This document shows, in pieces, positions 16,680-25,648 of a DNA stretch of 64,000 nucleotides (positions are counted from its first letter, which is position 1; every line of letters begins with the position of its first letter). Under the pieces are notes generated by a model. It made no database searches and was not told where the DNA came from. It was given only the letters and a program-made list of their open reading frames with translations. The translations under genes were made by a program, and so were the position numbers. The stretch spans positions 1 to 64,000 of the forward strand of contig CAYNOT010000021.1 of assembly GCA_964398945.1 (NCBI GenBank). The letters run 5' to 3'. The DNA comes from JBGTGG01 sp964398945 (GTDB lineage: Bacteria; Bacteroidota; Bacteroidia; Cytophagales; Cyclobacteriaceae).

Positions 16680-17767
16680 TGCCAATCAAAGAACCTATGT
16701 TTATTGTAGATGCCCATCTTGACTTGTCAATGAATGCCCTGGAATGGAACAGGGATTTAACCTGGACGGTGGATGAAATCCGTGAAAGTGAAAAGGGGAT
16801 GACCGACAAACCCGACCGCGGAAAAAACACGGTCTCGTTGGATGCTATGCGGAAAGGTAATATTGGTCTTTGTGTGGCAACACAGATTGCGCGCTATGTA
16901 AAAAAAGAAAATAAACTACCGGGATGGAACTCCCCGCAACAAGCCTGGGCACAAACACAAGGCCAGTTGGCGTGGTACAAAGCAATGGAGGAAATTGGTC
17001 AGATGGTTCAAATCACAAATGCCAAACAATTGGATAGCCATCTGGAGCTGTGGAAGACGGATGTAGAAAAAAAACCGATCGGGTATATTTTAAGTTTGGA
17101 AGGTGCCGATTCTATAATTACGCTTGCCCATCTTGAGCGGGCATTTGAATATGGATTGCGTGCAATCGGGCCAGCGCACTACGGGCCGGGTACGTATGCA
17201 TTTGGTACAGATTCAACAGGTGGGATTGGCACAAAAGGAAAAGCATTATTGAAAGAAATTGAACGCTTGAATTTAATTCTTGATGCTACCCATTTGTGCG
17301 ATGAAAGTTTTTGGGAAACCATGAAGGTATATAACGGGCCTGTATGGGCAAGCCATAATAATTGCAGAAAGTTTGTTCCGCACAACAGACAATTTGCTGA
17401 CGAGCAGATTACCGAACTCATCAGTCGGGGAGGCGTGATTGGGATTGCATTGGATGCGTGGATGATGGTGCCCGATTGGGTTAGGGGAAAATCAACACCC
17501 GAAGGAATGGGTGTTTCGTTAAACCACATGGTGGAAAACATTGATCATATCTGTCAGCTCTCCGGAAACGCAGAACACGTAGGTATTGGCTCCGACCTCG
17601 ATGGTGGTTTTGGCAAAGAGCAATCACCTTATGATTTGGATACCATTGCCGATCTACAGAAGCTCCCTGGGCTTTTAGCGTTGAAGGGATATCAAAAAAG
17701 TGATATTGATAATATCATGCACCGGAATTTTATCCGGTTTATTGGGAGGGTTTGGAAGGAAGAATAG
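16679..17767 (+). CDS. Membrane dipeptidase (peptidase M19)
   Basis: The 362-residue zinc dipeptidase of the renal dipeptidase family has the metal motif DAHLDLS near the N terminus, SLEGADSI near residue 140 and GIGSDLDGGFG near residue 300. M19 enzymes hydrolyse dipeptides and accept D-amino acids at the C-terminal position. No signal peptide is seen, so it is probably cytoplasmic. The ATG overlaps the preceding stop by one base, showing tight translational coupling. It fits as the enzyme that releases D-amino acids, the substrates of the upstream PLP enzyme. Confidence 0.9.
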   Translation: MPIKEPMFIVDAHLDLSMNALEWNRDLTWTVDEIRESEKGMTDKPDRGKNTVSLDAMRKGNIGLCVATQIARYVKKENKLPGWNSPQQAWAQTQGQLAWYKAMEEIGQMVQITNAKQLDSHLELWKTDVEKKPIGYILSLEGADSIITLAHLERAFEYGLRAIGPAHYGPGTYAFGTDSTGGIGTKGKALLKEIERLNLILDATHLCDESFWETMKVYNGPVWASHNNCRKFVPHNRQFADEQITELISRGGVIGIALDAWMMVPDWVRGKSTPEGMGVSLNHMVENIDHICQLSGNAEHVGIGSDLDGGFGKEQSPYDLDTIADLQKLPGLLALKGYQKSDIDNIMHRNFIRFIGRVWKEE

Positions 17768-17796
17768 TTGGATTTAGAAAATCCAATTTATTTTTT
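17768..17796 (+). terminator. Probable terminator of the D-amino-acid operon
   Basis: TTGGATT (17768-17774) pairs with AATCCAA (17780-17786) and is followed by a T-rich tract that runs into the end of the convergent gene. It starts just after the dipeptidase stop. Confidence 0.55.
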
Positions 17797-19092
17797 CAAG
17801 TCCCCATAATCAAACACCAGATTTGTCAAAGCGGTAACGCCTGTCCGAAATCCACTTTCATCTAAGTAAAACTCAGGTGTATGATGAGGTGCAGAGGTTT
17901 TGGGGTCTTTTCCTTTTGGTAATCCGCCAATGTAGAAAAATAGCCCCGGTACTTTTTGTGCAAAGAAGGAGAAATCTTCTGCGCCTGTTTCTGCGGGGAC
18001 GAGGAGCACATTGTCTTTGCCCGCAGATTGTTGCAACGAGGGCAACATCCGGGCCGTCAATGCTACATCATTGAATGTTACCGGATAACGCGCACTGTAA
18101 GGAAGTTCTACGATTGCCGTTGCTCCGGCTGCTTCGGCAGTTTTTGTTACGATGGTATTGATTCGCTCTTTGATCAATTTTTCGTCCGCATCGCTTAGTG
18201 TTCGCACGGTGCCGAGCATCTCTACTTCTTCCGGGATAATATTCGAACGATTTCCGCCATGGATTGCACCGATCGTAACAACGGCAGCATTTTCAGTGAC
18301 GTTTACATTACGACTCATAATCGTTTGTAGATTGTTGATGATCTGTGCAGACACCACAATCGGATCTACCGATGACCACGGTTCTGCTCCATGCGAAGAA
18401 ATACCCTTCACGGTAATTTTTAAATCGTTCACTCCGGCAAACATTCCTTCCGGACGATAGCTGATTTTTCCGGCTTCCAGTTGGGCATTGATATGCAAAC
18501 CAAAAATCACATCTACTTTTGGATTGTCAAGCACACCTTCTTTTACCATCAATTCAGCACCACCCTCTTCTCCTTTTGGAGCGCCTTCTTCAGCAGGTTG
18601 AAAAATAAATTTGACAGTTCCTTTAATATCCTTTTTCATACTGGCCAGTATCTCTGCAACGCCCATCATAATCGCCACATGCGAATCGTGACCGCAAGCA
18701 TGCATCACGCCAACTTCTTGTCCGTTGTAAATCCCCTTGGCTTTTGAGGCAAATGGAACATCTGTCCGCTCTAAAACTGGCAGTGCATCCATATCGGCAC
18801 GAAGTGCAATCACGGGGCCCGGCTTTCCACCTTTCAAAATGGCAACCACCCCGGTTTTGGCAACTCCCGTTTGCACTTCTAATCCCAGGCTTTTCAAATG
18901 CTCAGCCACCAGCGCAGCGGTTCGCACTTCACGGTTACTTAGTTCGGGATGCTCATGGATATCCCTGCGCCAGTCAATTACTTTTTGTTCAATCTTATCA
19001 ACGTGTTGATTGATTGCTTTTCGCCTGGCTTCGGTTTGGGCCGATGCAAAATAGGGAAGTATTACAAGGGGTAGGAGTAGAAGTGATTTCAT
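17788..19092 (-). CDS. Exported M20 family amidohydrolase
   Basis: The product is a 434-residue metallo-amidohydrolase of the M20D (hippurate hydrolase/N-acyl-amino-acid amidohydrolase) group. The start at 19092 gives a good signal peptide (MKSLLLLPLVILPYFASAQ). An earlier in-frame ATG at 19128 would add 12 residues ahead of it. Metal-binding MHACGHDSHVAIMMG and FIFQPAEEG (catalytic Glu) are intact, as is GAEDFSFFA near the C terminus. It removes acyl or other groups from amino acids in the periplasm or outside. It faces the D-amino-acid operon, which suggests a linked scavenging role, though it is a separate transcription unit. Confidence 0.9.
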   Translation of the reverse strand: MKSLLLLPLVILPYFASAQTEARRKAINQHVDKIEQKVIDWRRDIHEHPELSNREVRTAALVAEHLKSLGLEVQTGVAKTGVVAILKGGKPGPVIALRADMDALPVLERTDVPFASKAKGIYNGQEVGVMHACGHDSHVAIMMGVAEILASMKKDIKGTVKFIFQPAEEGAPKGEEGGAELMVKEGVLDNPKVDVIFGLHINAQLEAGKISYRPEGMFAGVNDLKITVKGISSHGAEPWSSVDPIVVSAQIINNLQTIMSRNVNVTENAAVVTIGAIHGGNRSNIIPEEVEMLGTVRTLSDADEKLIKERINTIVTKTAEAAGATAIVELPYSARYPVTFNDVALTARMLPSLQQSAGKDNVLLVPAETGAEDFSFFAQKVPGLFFYIGGLPKGKDPKTSAPHHTPEFYLDESGFRTGVTALTNLVFDYGDLKK

Positions 19093-19142
19093 ATCGAATT
19101 GATTAGTTAGGAATTCAATATAGCACATTCAATGCTTTATCG

Positions 19143-20762
19143 CTATTCCGCCCACGGTACCAATTTCGATTTATAAAAATCAATTTCCCGTGCTTTCATG
19201 TATTTTCCATGTTTGCCTAATCGCACTTTGTATTCATCCCAGTTTCTAATTTCTGGAGCAGACCATCCAATCTCTGCATAACCGGGCAATCGTGGAAAGG
19301 CAAGGAACTCGATTTCATCCATGTTGGTGACCGTCTCAGACCATAGGGGTGATTCTACCCCTAAGATATTTTCATTTGTAATACCTTCAACTTCGGTGGC
19401 TGGATTCCAATTGTAACCATGATCAACTTCGATATAACCGGCCCACTTCAAACCAAGCACTGTGGTCGAATCGTATTTCATATCTAAATACGCACGGTTG
19501 GCGGGCGACATGATTAACCTTGCATTTTTCTCTACTGCTTCCTGTGCATATTTTTGTGAATGCCAGTGTTGTATGATTACATTGTTGTCGATATTGCCCT
19601 GCGCAATCTCCTCCCAACCAATCATAATTTTCCCATGCGACCTCACCATTTCGGTAAACCGGTTGATGAACACGAGGTAGTCTTCTTTTTTTGTGGCCGC
19701 AGCTTCGTCACCACCAATGTGAATATAAGGGCCGGGTGTTATCGCTGCCAGTTCGCGCAAAACATCATCAATAAATTTGAAGGTGATTTCTTTTTCAACG
19801 CGCAACGTACTCCATCCTACTTCTGTTCCGGTATACAAGTCCGTTGGTGTTGGTTCACCACCTAATATTGGACTCGATGTAAGTGGTGATTTTTTTCTGC
19901 CTTCTTCCGGAACGATGGTGCCCCCGTTCAACTCACCATACGAAGCCAATGCAGAATTGATGTGGCCGGGCAAATCAATTTCCGGAACAATGGTAATGAA
20001 CCGACTTTCTGCATACGCTACAATTTCTGAATACTGCTCTTGCGTATAATATCCACCTTCGCCACCACCAACTTCCGTACTGCCGCCAATGGTGGCGAGC
20101 TTTGGCCATGATTTTATTTCAATACGCCACCCCTGATCATCACTGAGGTGAAGGTGAAGGATGTTCATTTTATAATAGCTGATCAAATCAATATAGCGCT
20201 TCACATCCTCTACCTTAAAAAAATGACGGGCAACATCCAGCATCGCCCCACGCCAGGCGTAGGTTGGAAAATCGCGAATCGTTCCGGTGGCAATGTGCCA
20301 TGGCCCTTCTTGTTTTGTTGATGCTTCGATTGCTGGTGGCAATAGTTGGCGAAGGGTTTGTATCCCGTAGAACAATCCCGCGGGTTTGTTGGCGGAAATA
20401 GTAATAACATCCCTGGCAATGGCCAGTTCGTATCCTTCATCACCCAGTTGTTCATCCGAAACGATTGAAAGCCGAATTGTATTGGAAGTTCCTTCTTTTT
20501 TGGTCGATAGCTTTAGTTCAAATCCTGTTGCGGGTTGTAGCCGATCCGCCAGATATTTTCCGAGCGGCATCAGGTCTTCTGTTGCCACCTGTATAGCGAC
20601 ATCATTGGTGAGTTTAAAACTTTCACCAGCAGCTGTTACCGAAACCACTTTCGGTATGATCCCTACTTCGGCAAGGTTGGTGCTGGGTGTGTTGGGGGCA
20701 CATGAGGAGAGAATAAGCAGTGCAGTGAGGATGGTAATGAATGATTTGGAAAAGGATTTCAT
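19143..20762 (-). CDS. Beta-N-acetylhexosaminidase (GH20), lipoprotein
   Basis: This 539-residue enzyme removes terminal N-acetyl-hexosamine from chitin or glycan ends. The lipobox LILSSC sits after a short signal when the start is ATG 20762; the longer frame starting at 20828 lacks a signal at its front. An N-terminal GH20b domain precedes the catalytic barrel. YAWRGAMLDVARHF, HLHLSDDQGWRIEI and IHIGGDEAA, with the catalytic Asp-Glu pair, are present. It probably sits on the outer membrane or faces the periplasm, 50 bp downstream of the M20 gene in the same direction. Confidence 0.93.
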   Translation of the reverse strand: MKSFSKSFITILTALLILSSCAPNTPSTNLAEVGIIPKVVSVTAAGESFKLTNDVAIQVATEDLMPLGKYLADRLQPATGFELKLSTKKEGTSNTIRLSIVSDEQLGDEGYELAIARDVITISANKPAGLFYGIQTLRQLLPPAIEASTKQEGPWHIATGTIRDFPTYAWRGAMLDVARHFFKVEDVKRYIDLISYYKMNILHLHLSDDQGWRIEIKSWPKLATIGGSTEVGGGEGGYYTQEQYSEIVAYAESRFITIVPEIDLPGHINSALASYGELNGGTIVPEEGRKKSPLTSSPILGGEPTPTDLYTGTEVGWSTLRVEKEITFKFIDDVLRELAAITPGPYIHIGGDEAAATKKEDYLVFINRFTEMVRSHGKIMIGWEEIAQGNIDNNVIIQHWHSQKYAQEAVEKNARLIMSPANRAYLDMKYDSTTVLGLKWAGYIEVDHGYNWNPATEVEGITNENILGVESPLWSETVTNMDEIEFLAFPRLPGYAEIGWSAPEIRNWDEYKVRLGKHGKYMKAREIDFYKSKLVPWAE

Positions 20763-21077
20763 GACGTGTCTGGTTTTTTCGAATCGCCAATTTATAAAAA
20801 ATTGTGAGCTGCAATAAGAAATGTGCAAAGTGTGTTCTGTGTGTGTGAAAGTATTTTCCTGTTGCTAATTTGGCAATTGATTTATTGCTGTCAAGTCCCT
20901 TTGTCTGGTTAATTGTAAAAAAGTATTTAAAAGATTGAAACCCCCGCTTCCCCAAATGGATGTTCACGTGCATAAAAGCGAACAGCATTCGAAAGGATTC
21001 TTCGTTCATAAAGATTTAACGCACTGCAAGCTTGATTTTCCCGGGAAATCCTTTATTTCGTCCCGACAAGCTTTCAC

Positions 21078-21944
21078 ATGATTCAACTCAAGGACATCGT
21101 ATTCATTTTCAACCCGAATTCGGGCAAAAGGAAGTCGGTCGATCTTATTAGTGATTTATTAGCAGTAAACCCTGATGCGAATTATTTTATCAGTCATTCC
21201 CTTGGCGAGTTTGATGCTTTCTTTAAAACGGAAGTCAATAATTATAAGGTAGTGGTGATTTGTGGTGGTGATGGAACGATCAACACCACGTTGAAATACT
21301 TGAGAGAAAAGGACATTGCTTTGGCGGTGCTGCCCAACGGATCGGGAAATGGTTTTGCGCGGGAACTTGGTTTTAAGAATGATATAAAATTTTTAATCGA
21401 TCAAATTTTATTGGGCAAATCAATCCTTGTTGATTTAATAAAAGTGAATGATGACTTTAGTTGCAATGTAATCGGGCTGGGTATCGATAGTTATGTAACC
21501 ACAGAATTTGACAAGGGCAGAAACCGTGGTTTGAAAGGCTACATTTATAATTCTTTTCTCGCATTGTTCAAGTACAAACCGATTGATGCCGAACTAACTT
21601 TTGGTAAGGGGACCATCACCGGAAAATATTTTATGATTTGTATTGCGAACACGCGCCAATTCGGAAGCGGGGCATTTATCGCACCGGATGCAAAATACAA
21701 TGATGGGCTTTTGGAAGTTGCACTGATCCGCCCCATTCCTTTTTATCGGTTGCCTTCCCTGGTGTATCGGCTATTTAAGGGGACACTAAAAAAATCAAAG
21801 TATGTTGAATATTTGCAAACCGGTTCCATCCATATAAAATCCAATTCAGGATCCTACCATGTGGATGGCGAACCAAAAGCAATGGGCTCCCCTCTTGATA
21901 TCTCGATTGTAGGCCAGTTTAAAGTGGTTAAAGTTATCAAATGA
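21078..21944 (+). CDS. Diacylglycerol kinase-family lipid kinase
   Basis: The 288-residue protein of the DAGK catalytic family (YegS/DgkB/BmrU type) phosphorylates a lipid hydroxyl with ATP. FNPNSGKRKS at 11-20, the nucleotide motif GGDGT at 63-67 and LPNGSGNGFAREL near 94 are present. The C-terminal beta domain ends with SGSYHVDGEP. Substrates in this family include diacylglycerol, phosphatidylglycerol and sphingosine-like bases. Sphingolipids occur in some Bacteroidota, so a sphingosine-kinase-like role is possible but unproven. It appears to be monocistronic. Confidence 0.88.
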   Translation: MIQLKDIVFIFNPNSGKRKSVDLISDLLAVNPDANYFISHSLGEFDAFFKTEVNNYKVVVICGGDGTINTTLKYLREKDIALAVLPNGSGNGFARELGFKNDIKFLIDQILLGKSILVDLIKVNDDFSCNVIGLGIDSYVTTEFDKGRNRGLKGYIYNSFLALFKYKPIDAELTFGKGTITGKYFMICIANTRQFGSGAFIAPDAKYNDGLLEVALIRPIPFYRLPSLVYRLFKGTLKKSKYVEYLQTGSIHIKSNSGSYHVDGEPKAMGSPLDISIVGQFKVVKVIK

Positions 21945-21945
21945 G

Positions 21946-22061
21946 TTGTCTGTAATATTGATCGGATTGTTTGTTTCAGTATCGATTGCGCTGTTTATTG
22001 TTGGTTTCCAAACCTTAAACCGGCATTTAGCAATCCTGTTGGCCCCATCCGTAATAAATAA
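21946..22061 (+). pseudogene. Decayed C-terminal tail of a MacB/FtsX-type ABC permease
   Basis: After the lipid kinase stop, one frame reads LIGLFVSVSIALFIVGFQTL, the last membrane helix of MacB-like permeases. A one-base shift at about 22015-22017 then gives KPAFSNPVGPIRNK followed by TAA at 22059-22061, matching the family's usual ANPVxSLR-type end. No start or earlier part is present. I read this as the frameshifted relic of a permease whose body has been deleted. Confidence 0.5.
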
Positions 22062-22254
22062 TTGAAAATAAGCTTACATGGATTTGAATCTGGGTTGATG
22101 ATTTTGATGCAGGAAATTATCAAACCGTTATATTTTATTCAGAAATGTCCTAATTGGCTTGAATACGTACATTCCTGATTTTAATCAGATTGAATATGCT
22201 TACTCCATGGTTTTTTGTGGTTACCTTTGACATTCTGTAAAGCCCAAAATCTGT
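22062..22254. other. Intergenic region upstream of the desaturase
   Basis: No gene is seen. TACCTTTG at 22222-22229 fits the Bacteroidota -7 element TAnnTTTG and lies 25 bp before the desaturase ATG. No TTTG was found at the expected -33 distance, so the promoter call is weak. Confidence 0.3.
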
Positions 22255-23367
22255 ATGAGTGTACCCATAGTCAAATTTAATGTCAACGATCAACCTGATT
22301 TTTTTGTAGAACTACGAAAGCGGGTAAATCAATATTTTAGGGACAATAATATTTCCAAGAATGCCAACTTCAACATGAAGTTCAAAACAGCATTTATGCT
22401 GGTGTTGTATACAACACCGCTTGTACTGATGCTTACTGGTGTGGTGTCTACCGTTTGGCCTGTGATGTTGATGTGGGTCGTGATGGGAATAGGCATGTCT
22501 GGAATTGGATTGTCAATTATGCACGATGCCAACCATGGCTCATATTCAAAAAATAAAAAAGTGAACTCAGCACTTGGCTACCTGATCAATTATATTGGTG
22601 GCTATCATGTAAACTGGAGGATCCAGCATAACGTGCTGCATCATTCATATACCAACATAGAAGGATATGATGATGACATCGCCAATAGGATCATGCGGTT
22701 TTCACCCACCGTTAAGCGACTTGGTATTTATCGGTTTCAAGCATTTTACGCACCATTCGCCTACGGGTTGATGAGCATTTATTGGTTTATTGGCAAAGAT
22801 TTTATCCAGTTAGGAAGATACAATAAGAAGAAATTGTTAGCTGGCCAGGGGCTTACTGTTGGAAAGTCATTGACCTATATTTTGTTCAATAAGGCATGGT
22901 ACGCAGTAGTATTCCTGGTGTTGCCCATGCTTTTGGTCCCCATACCCTGGTGGCAAACGTTGATCGGGTTTCTGGTGATGCACTTTTTATGTGGGTTGGT
23001 CTTGGCATTGATATTTCAGCCAGCCCATGTAGTTGAAGAAACCAATTTCTTTGTTCCTGATGAAAGTAGCAGCGTAGAAAATAACTGGGCAATCCATCAA
23101 ATGAAAACGACCGCTAACTTTGCCAGGGAAAGCAGGATTTTCTCCTGGTTTGTTGGTGGGCTTAATTATCAAATTGAACATCATTTGTTTCCCAATATTT
23201 GCCACATCCATTATCGGAGTATCTCGGGTATCGTGAAGAAAACCGCACAAGAATTTAATGTGCCCTACCATGAGCATAAAACATTTTATGCTGCGTTGAA
23301 AAGCCATTTCACGCTGATCCATCAATTTGGTACAGGTGAATATGACAAGCGGTTGGCAGGTGCTTAA
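22255..23367 (+). CDS. Membrane fatty acid desaturase
   Basis: The 370-residue integral membrane di-iron desaturase has three His boxes: HDANH near residue 90, HNVLHH near 127 and QIEHHLFP near 307. The QxxHH third box is typical of the linoleoyl-CoA/front-end desaturase group. There are about four to six hydrophobic helices. It introduces a double bond into membrane acyl chains. The regiospecificity cannot be told from the sequence, and no fused cytochrome b5 domain is present. It is followed by a hairpin terminator. Confidence 0.9.
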   Translation: MSVPIVKFNVNDQPDFFVELRKRVNQYFRDNNISKNANFNMKFKTAFMLVLYTTPLVLMLTGVVSTVWPVMLMWVVMGIGMSGIGLSIMHDANHGSYSKNKKVNSALGYLINYIGGYHVNWRIQHNVLHHSYTNIEGYDDDIANRIMRFSPTVKRLGIYRFQAFYAPFAYGLMSIYWFIGKDFIQLGRYNKKKLLAGQGLTVGKSLTYILFNKAWYAVVFLVLPMLLVPIPWWQTLIGFLVMHFLCGLVLALIFQPAHVVEETNFFVPDESSSVENNWAIHQMKTTANFARESRIFSWFVGGLNYQIEHHLFPNICHIHYRSISGIVKKTAQEFNVPYHEHKTFYAALKSHFTLIHQFGTGEYDKRLAGA

Positions 23368-23390
23368 GTAAGCCAAAAAAAATATAAAAG

Positions 23391-23422
23391 ATGGTCGGTA
23401 TTTCACTGGCCATTTTTTTTTT
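23391..23422 (+). terminator. Terminator between desaturase and DUF2007 gene
   Basis: ATGGTC (23391-23396) pairs with GGCCAT (23408-23413) with one wobble, followed by a run of nine or more T. It ends transcription of the desaturase. Confidence 0.65.
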
Positions 23423-23440
23423 GCCAACTTTTATTCATGG

Positions 23441-23821
23441 TTAAAATTCCTTTCCACACCGGAGGCAAGTATGTTCAGGTATGCGGAATAGATAGGAAAA
23501 GGTGTTTCGTATAACGCTCAATATCCTGTTGGCAGATTGGTTTTCAATATGGTTGGAACCACATTTCGGGCACATGATGGAATTATCTGAAACATACAGG
23601 TTTTGTTCTTCAAGGATTGCGTTTGCCTGATCGATATCTTTTTGAAAAACATGCAAGCGTACGCCAATAGAAAGAACTGGTTGGAAAGGGTAGAGGTTGG
23701 CCAGGTTTTCTTCGGTCAGAAAACAGGGGATATCGAATGCATCGAGCTTTGCTTTTATAATGTTTGCCTGGATGGCACTACCAAACTCCCTGAAAACCAC
23801 TATCCGTTCCTCTTGATCCAT
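23441..23821 (-). CDS. DUF2007 domain protein with zinc ribbon
   Basis: The 126-residue cytoplasmic protein has an N-terminal DUF2007 (signal-transducing protein-like) region: VVFREFGSAIQANIIKAKLDAF and IGVRLHVFQKDIDQANAIL. A C-terminal zinc ribbon has CPKCG and, about 35 residues later, CLRCG. The fold of DUF2007 is ferredoxin-like and its function is unknown. It runs convergent with the desaturase and divergent from the ECF sigma gene. Confidence 0.8.
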   Translation of the reverse strand: MDQEERIVVFREFGSAIQANIIKAKLDAFDIPCFLTEENLANLYPFQPVLSIGVRLHVFQKDIDQANAILEEQNLYVSDNSIMCPKCGSNHIENQSANRILSVIRNTFSYLFRIPEHTCLRCGKEF

Positions 23822-23958
23822 ACAGTAAGATAATTAAATCTTAAAAGGTAAATTGTAACTTAGGTTCTAATACGCCAATTTCCTTAATATTTTAAAAATA
23901 TTTTCAACCTACTGTAACATGCATGTCCGCCAGGCGTCATGCTAATGAACTTAATTGA

Positions 23959-24474
23959 ATGGACATCGAATCGTTTCAAACCAGAGTGCTCCCCGTTAAA
24001 AACAAGCTTTACCGCTTCGCCTTTCGGTTGTTGGGAAGCGAAGAGGAGGCAAAGGATGTTGTACAAGAAGTATTTGTGCGCGTCTGGAACGGCCGGGAGA
24101 ACATGGAGGCGATTCAAAATTGGGAGGCTTGGTGTATGCGCATCACCAAAAACCTTTCACTGGATAGGATTCGAACCTGGAAAAGGAGAAATACCCAACC
24201 GATTGAATCCAGTTTTGATGTTCAGGAAGAAAGCTTAACGCCTTATGAAAGCACAGAAATCAATGAAAGTATGCAACGGGTCGGTAGTTTGATCGAGGCC
24301 TTGCCGGAGAAACAGCGTAACATCATCCACCTTCGCGATGTGGAGGGATATAGTTACCAGGAGATATGCGATATTTTGGAACTGGACATGAACCAGGTGA
24401 AAGTAAATTTATTCCGTGCGCGGAACAGTGTACGGGAGAAAATAATTAAAATCAATGCGTATGGACTCAAATAA
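23959..24474 (+). CDS. ECF-type RNA polymerase sigma factor
   Basis: The 171-residue sigma-70 family protein has only regions 2 and 4. Region 2 shows RFAFRLLGSEEEAKDVVQEVFVRVW. Region 4 shows LPEKQRNIIHLRDVEGYSYQEI followed by a recognition helix. It directs RNA polymerase to a small regulon, presumably including this operon. The next gene overlaps it by 14-20 bp in another frame, and its product has one membrane helix, so it could serve as the anti-sigma factor. The start is ATG at 23959. Confidence 0.92.
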   Translation: MDIESFQTRVLPVKNKLYRFAFRLLGSEEEAKDVVQEVFVRVWNGRENMEAIQNWEAWCMRITKNLSLDRIRTWKRRNTQPIESSFDVQEESLTPYESTEINESMQRVGSLIEALPEKQRNIIHLRDVEGYSYQEICDILELDMNQVKVNLFRARNSVREKIIKINAYGLK

Positions 24475-24976
24475 AATAGAAGCCTTGCTTGCCAAATATT
24501 GGGAATGTGAGACCTCTCTTGAGGAAGAGAACGAGCTGCGGGAATATTTTAACCAACAGGATATTCCGGCACAGTTCAAAGAAGCAGCAGTACTATTTGC
24601 CTATTTTGGTGAACAGCGAAATAAGCAGGTCAAGGACCTCACGTTTGATAGCAAGGTTGTGGAATCAGTAAAAAAATCAACCACTGCAAACAAATCAAAA
24701 GTGGTGCGGCTGCTGTACAACTTCTCCAGGATTGCCGCAGGGTTGATTGTAGTGGTGGTGGCCACATATTACATCCGCTCAGAAATCCGCAAGACCACAC
24801 CTCAGGAAATGGTAGATACCTATAGCGATCCCAAGCTTGCTTTTGAAGAAACAAAGAAAGCACTGCTGATGATCTCTAAAAGTTTTGGCCACGCAGAAGA
24901 GCAGGCAAAGAAAATCAATTTACTGAACGAGGCGAAAGAAAATATTCAGGAAGAAAGCGGAACACAAGAATTATAA
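24461..24976 (+). CDS. Small membrane protein, possible anti-sigma factor
   Basis: The protein is about 171 residues with a soluble N-terminal part (MDSNKIEALLAKYWECETSL), one membrane helix at about 83-103 (IAAGLIVVVVATYYIR) and a charged, probably periplasmic C-terminal tail. This is the topology of anti-sigma factors, and the gene overlaps the ECF sigma gene by 14 bp (20 bp if ATG 24455 is used). No conserved zinc anti-sigma motif (HxxxCxxC) is present, so the role rests on position and topology. The N-terminal pattern (LLxKYWxxETSLEEE) is common in Bacteroidota ECF operons. Confidence 0.65.
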   Translation: MDSNKIEALLAKYWECETSLEEENELREYFNQQDIPAQFKEAAVLFAYFGEQRNKQVKDLTFDSKVVESVKKSTTANKSKVVRLLYNFSRIAAGLIVVVVATYYIRSEIRKTTPQEMVDTYSDPKLAFEETKKALLMISKSFGHAEEQAKKINLLNEAKENIQEESGTQEL

Positions 24977-25042
24977 CTGGATACTGGATACTGGTTTTTG
25001 GATACTCAAGACTCAATACTAAGGACTAAAAAACTAATTAAG

Positions 25043-25570
25043 ATGAAGAAGATAATAGCAATACTCGTATTTGTAATGGCCGGAACAGCCACCTTTGCAC
25101 AGAATGATGCCATCTCGAAATTTTTCAATAAATATTCTGATGACGAATCGTTTTCCCAAGTAAATGTTTCCAGCAAAATGTTCAGCTTGTTCACCAATGT
25201 TGACATGGACAAACCGGAAGACAAAGAAGTGGTGAGCGCCATCAGCAAGTTGAAAGGCCTACGGATTTTGGCAAAAAATGACTCTGTCAATGCACGCAAA
25301 CTTTATAAAGAAGCATACACGTTGATCCCGAAGGGTCAGTATGAAGAATTGATGTCCTTTCGTGATAAAGACAAGGATATGAAATTCCTGATCAAAGAAA
25401 GTGGTGGAAAGATTTCTGAGTTGTTGATGTTGGCCGGTGGCAATAAAGAGTTTATGATCCTGAGCTTATTTGGGGAGATCGATTTGAAGCAAGTTTCTAA
25501 AATCGGTAAAAGCATGGATATCGATGGGTTGAAAAACCTGGAGAAACTTGACGAGAAAAAGAAAAATTAA
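25043..25570 (+). CDS. DUF4252 protein, exported (copy 1)
   Basis: The protein is 175 residues from ATG 25043, which gives a clean signal peptide (MKKIIAILVFVMAGTATFAQ). The DUF4252 region covers FFNKYSDDESFSQVNVSSKM and the following helical part. The function of the family is not established; members recur beside ECF sigma factors in Bacteroidota. The 66 bp before the start consist of short degenerate repeats of CTGGATA and GACTMA-like words. A strong hairpin follows, so transcripts may be attenuated before copy 2. Confidence 0.75.
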   Translation: MKKIIAILVFVMAGTATFAQNDAISKFFNKYSDDESFSQVNVSSKMFSLFTNVDMDKPEDKEVVSAISKLKGLRILAKNDSVNARKLYKEAYTLIPKGQYEELMSFRDKDKDMKFLIKESGGKISELLMLAGGNKEFMILSLFGEIDLKQVSKIGKSMDIDGLKNLEKLDEKKKN

Positions 25571-25586
25571 ATCATAAAACTTTTGG

Positions 25587-25623
25587 AAAAGCATCCGGGT
25601 ATGTAAACATCCCGGGTGCTTTT
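25587..25623 (+). terminator. Terminator or attenuator between the two DUF4252 genes
   Basis: AAAAGCATCCGGG (25587-25599) pairs with CCCGGGTGCTTTT (25611-25623) with one wobble pair, giving a 13-bp stem ending in T residues. Confidence 0.75.
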
Positions 25624-25648
25624 ACGTGTAACCACTAAATTATTATCT

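Noticed and set aside
24461..24976. FecR-type anti-sigma factor of a SusCD/TonB system
   Set aside because: The protein lacks the FecR domain and no susC/susD-like genes follow.
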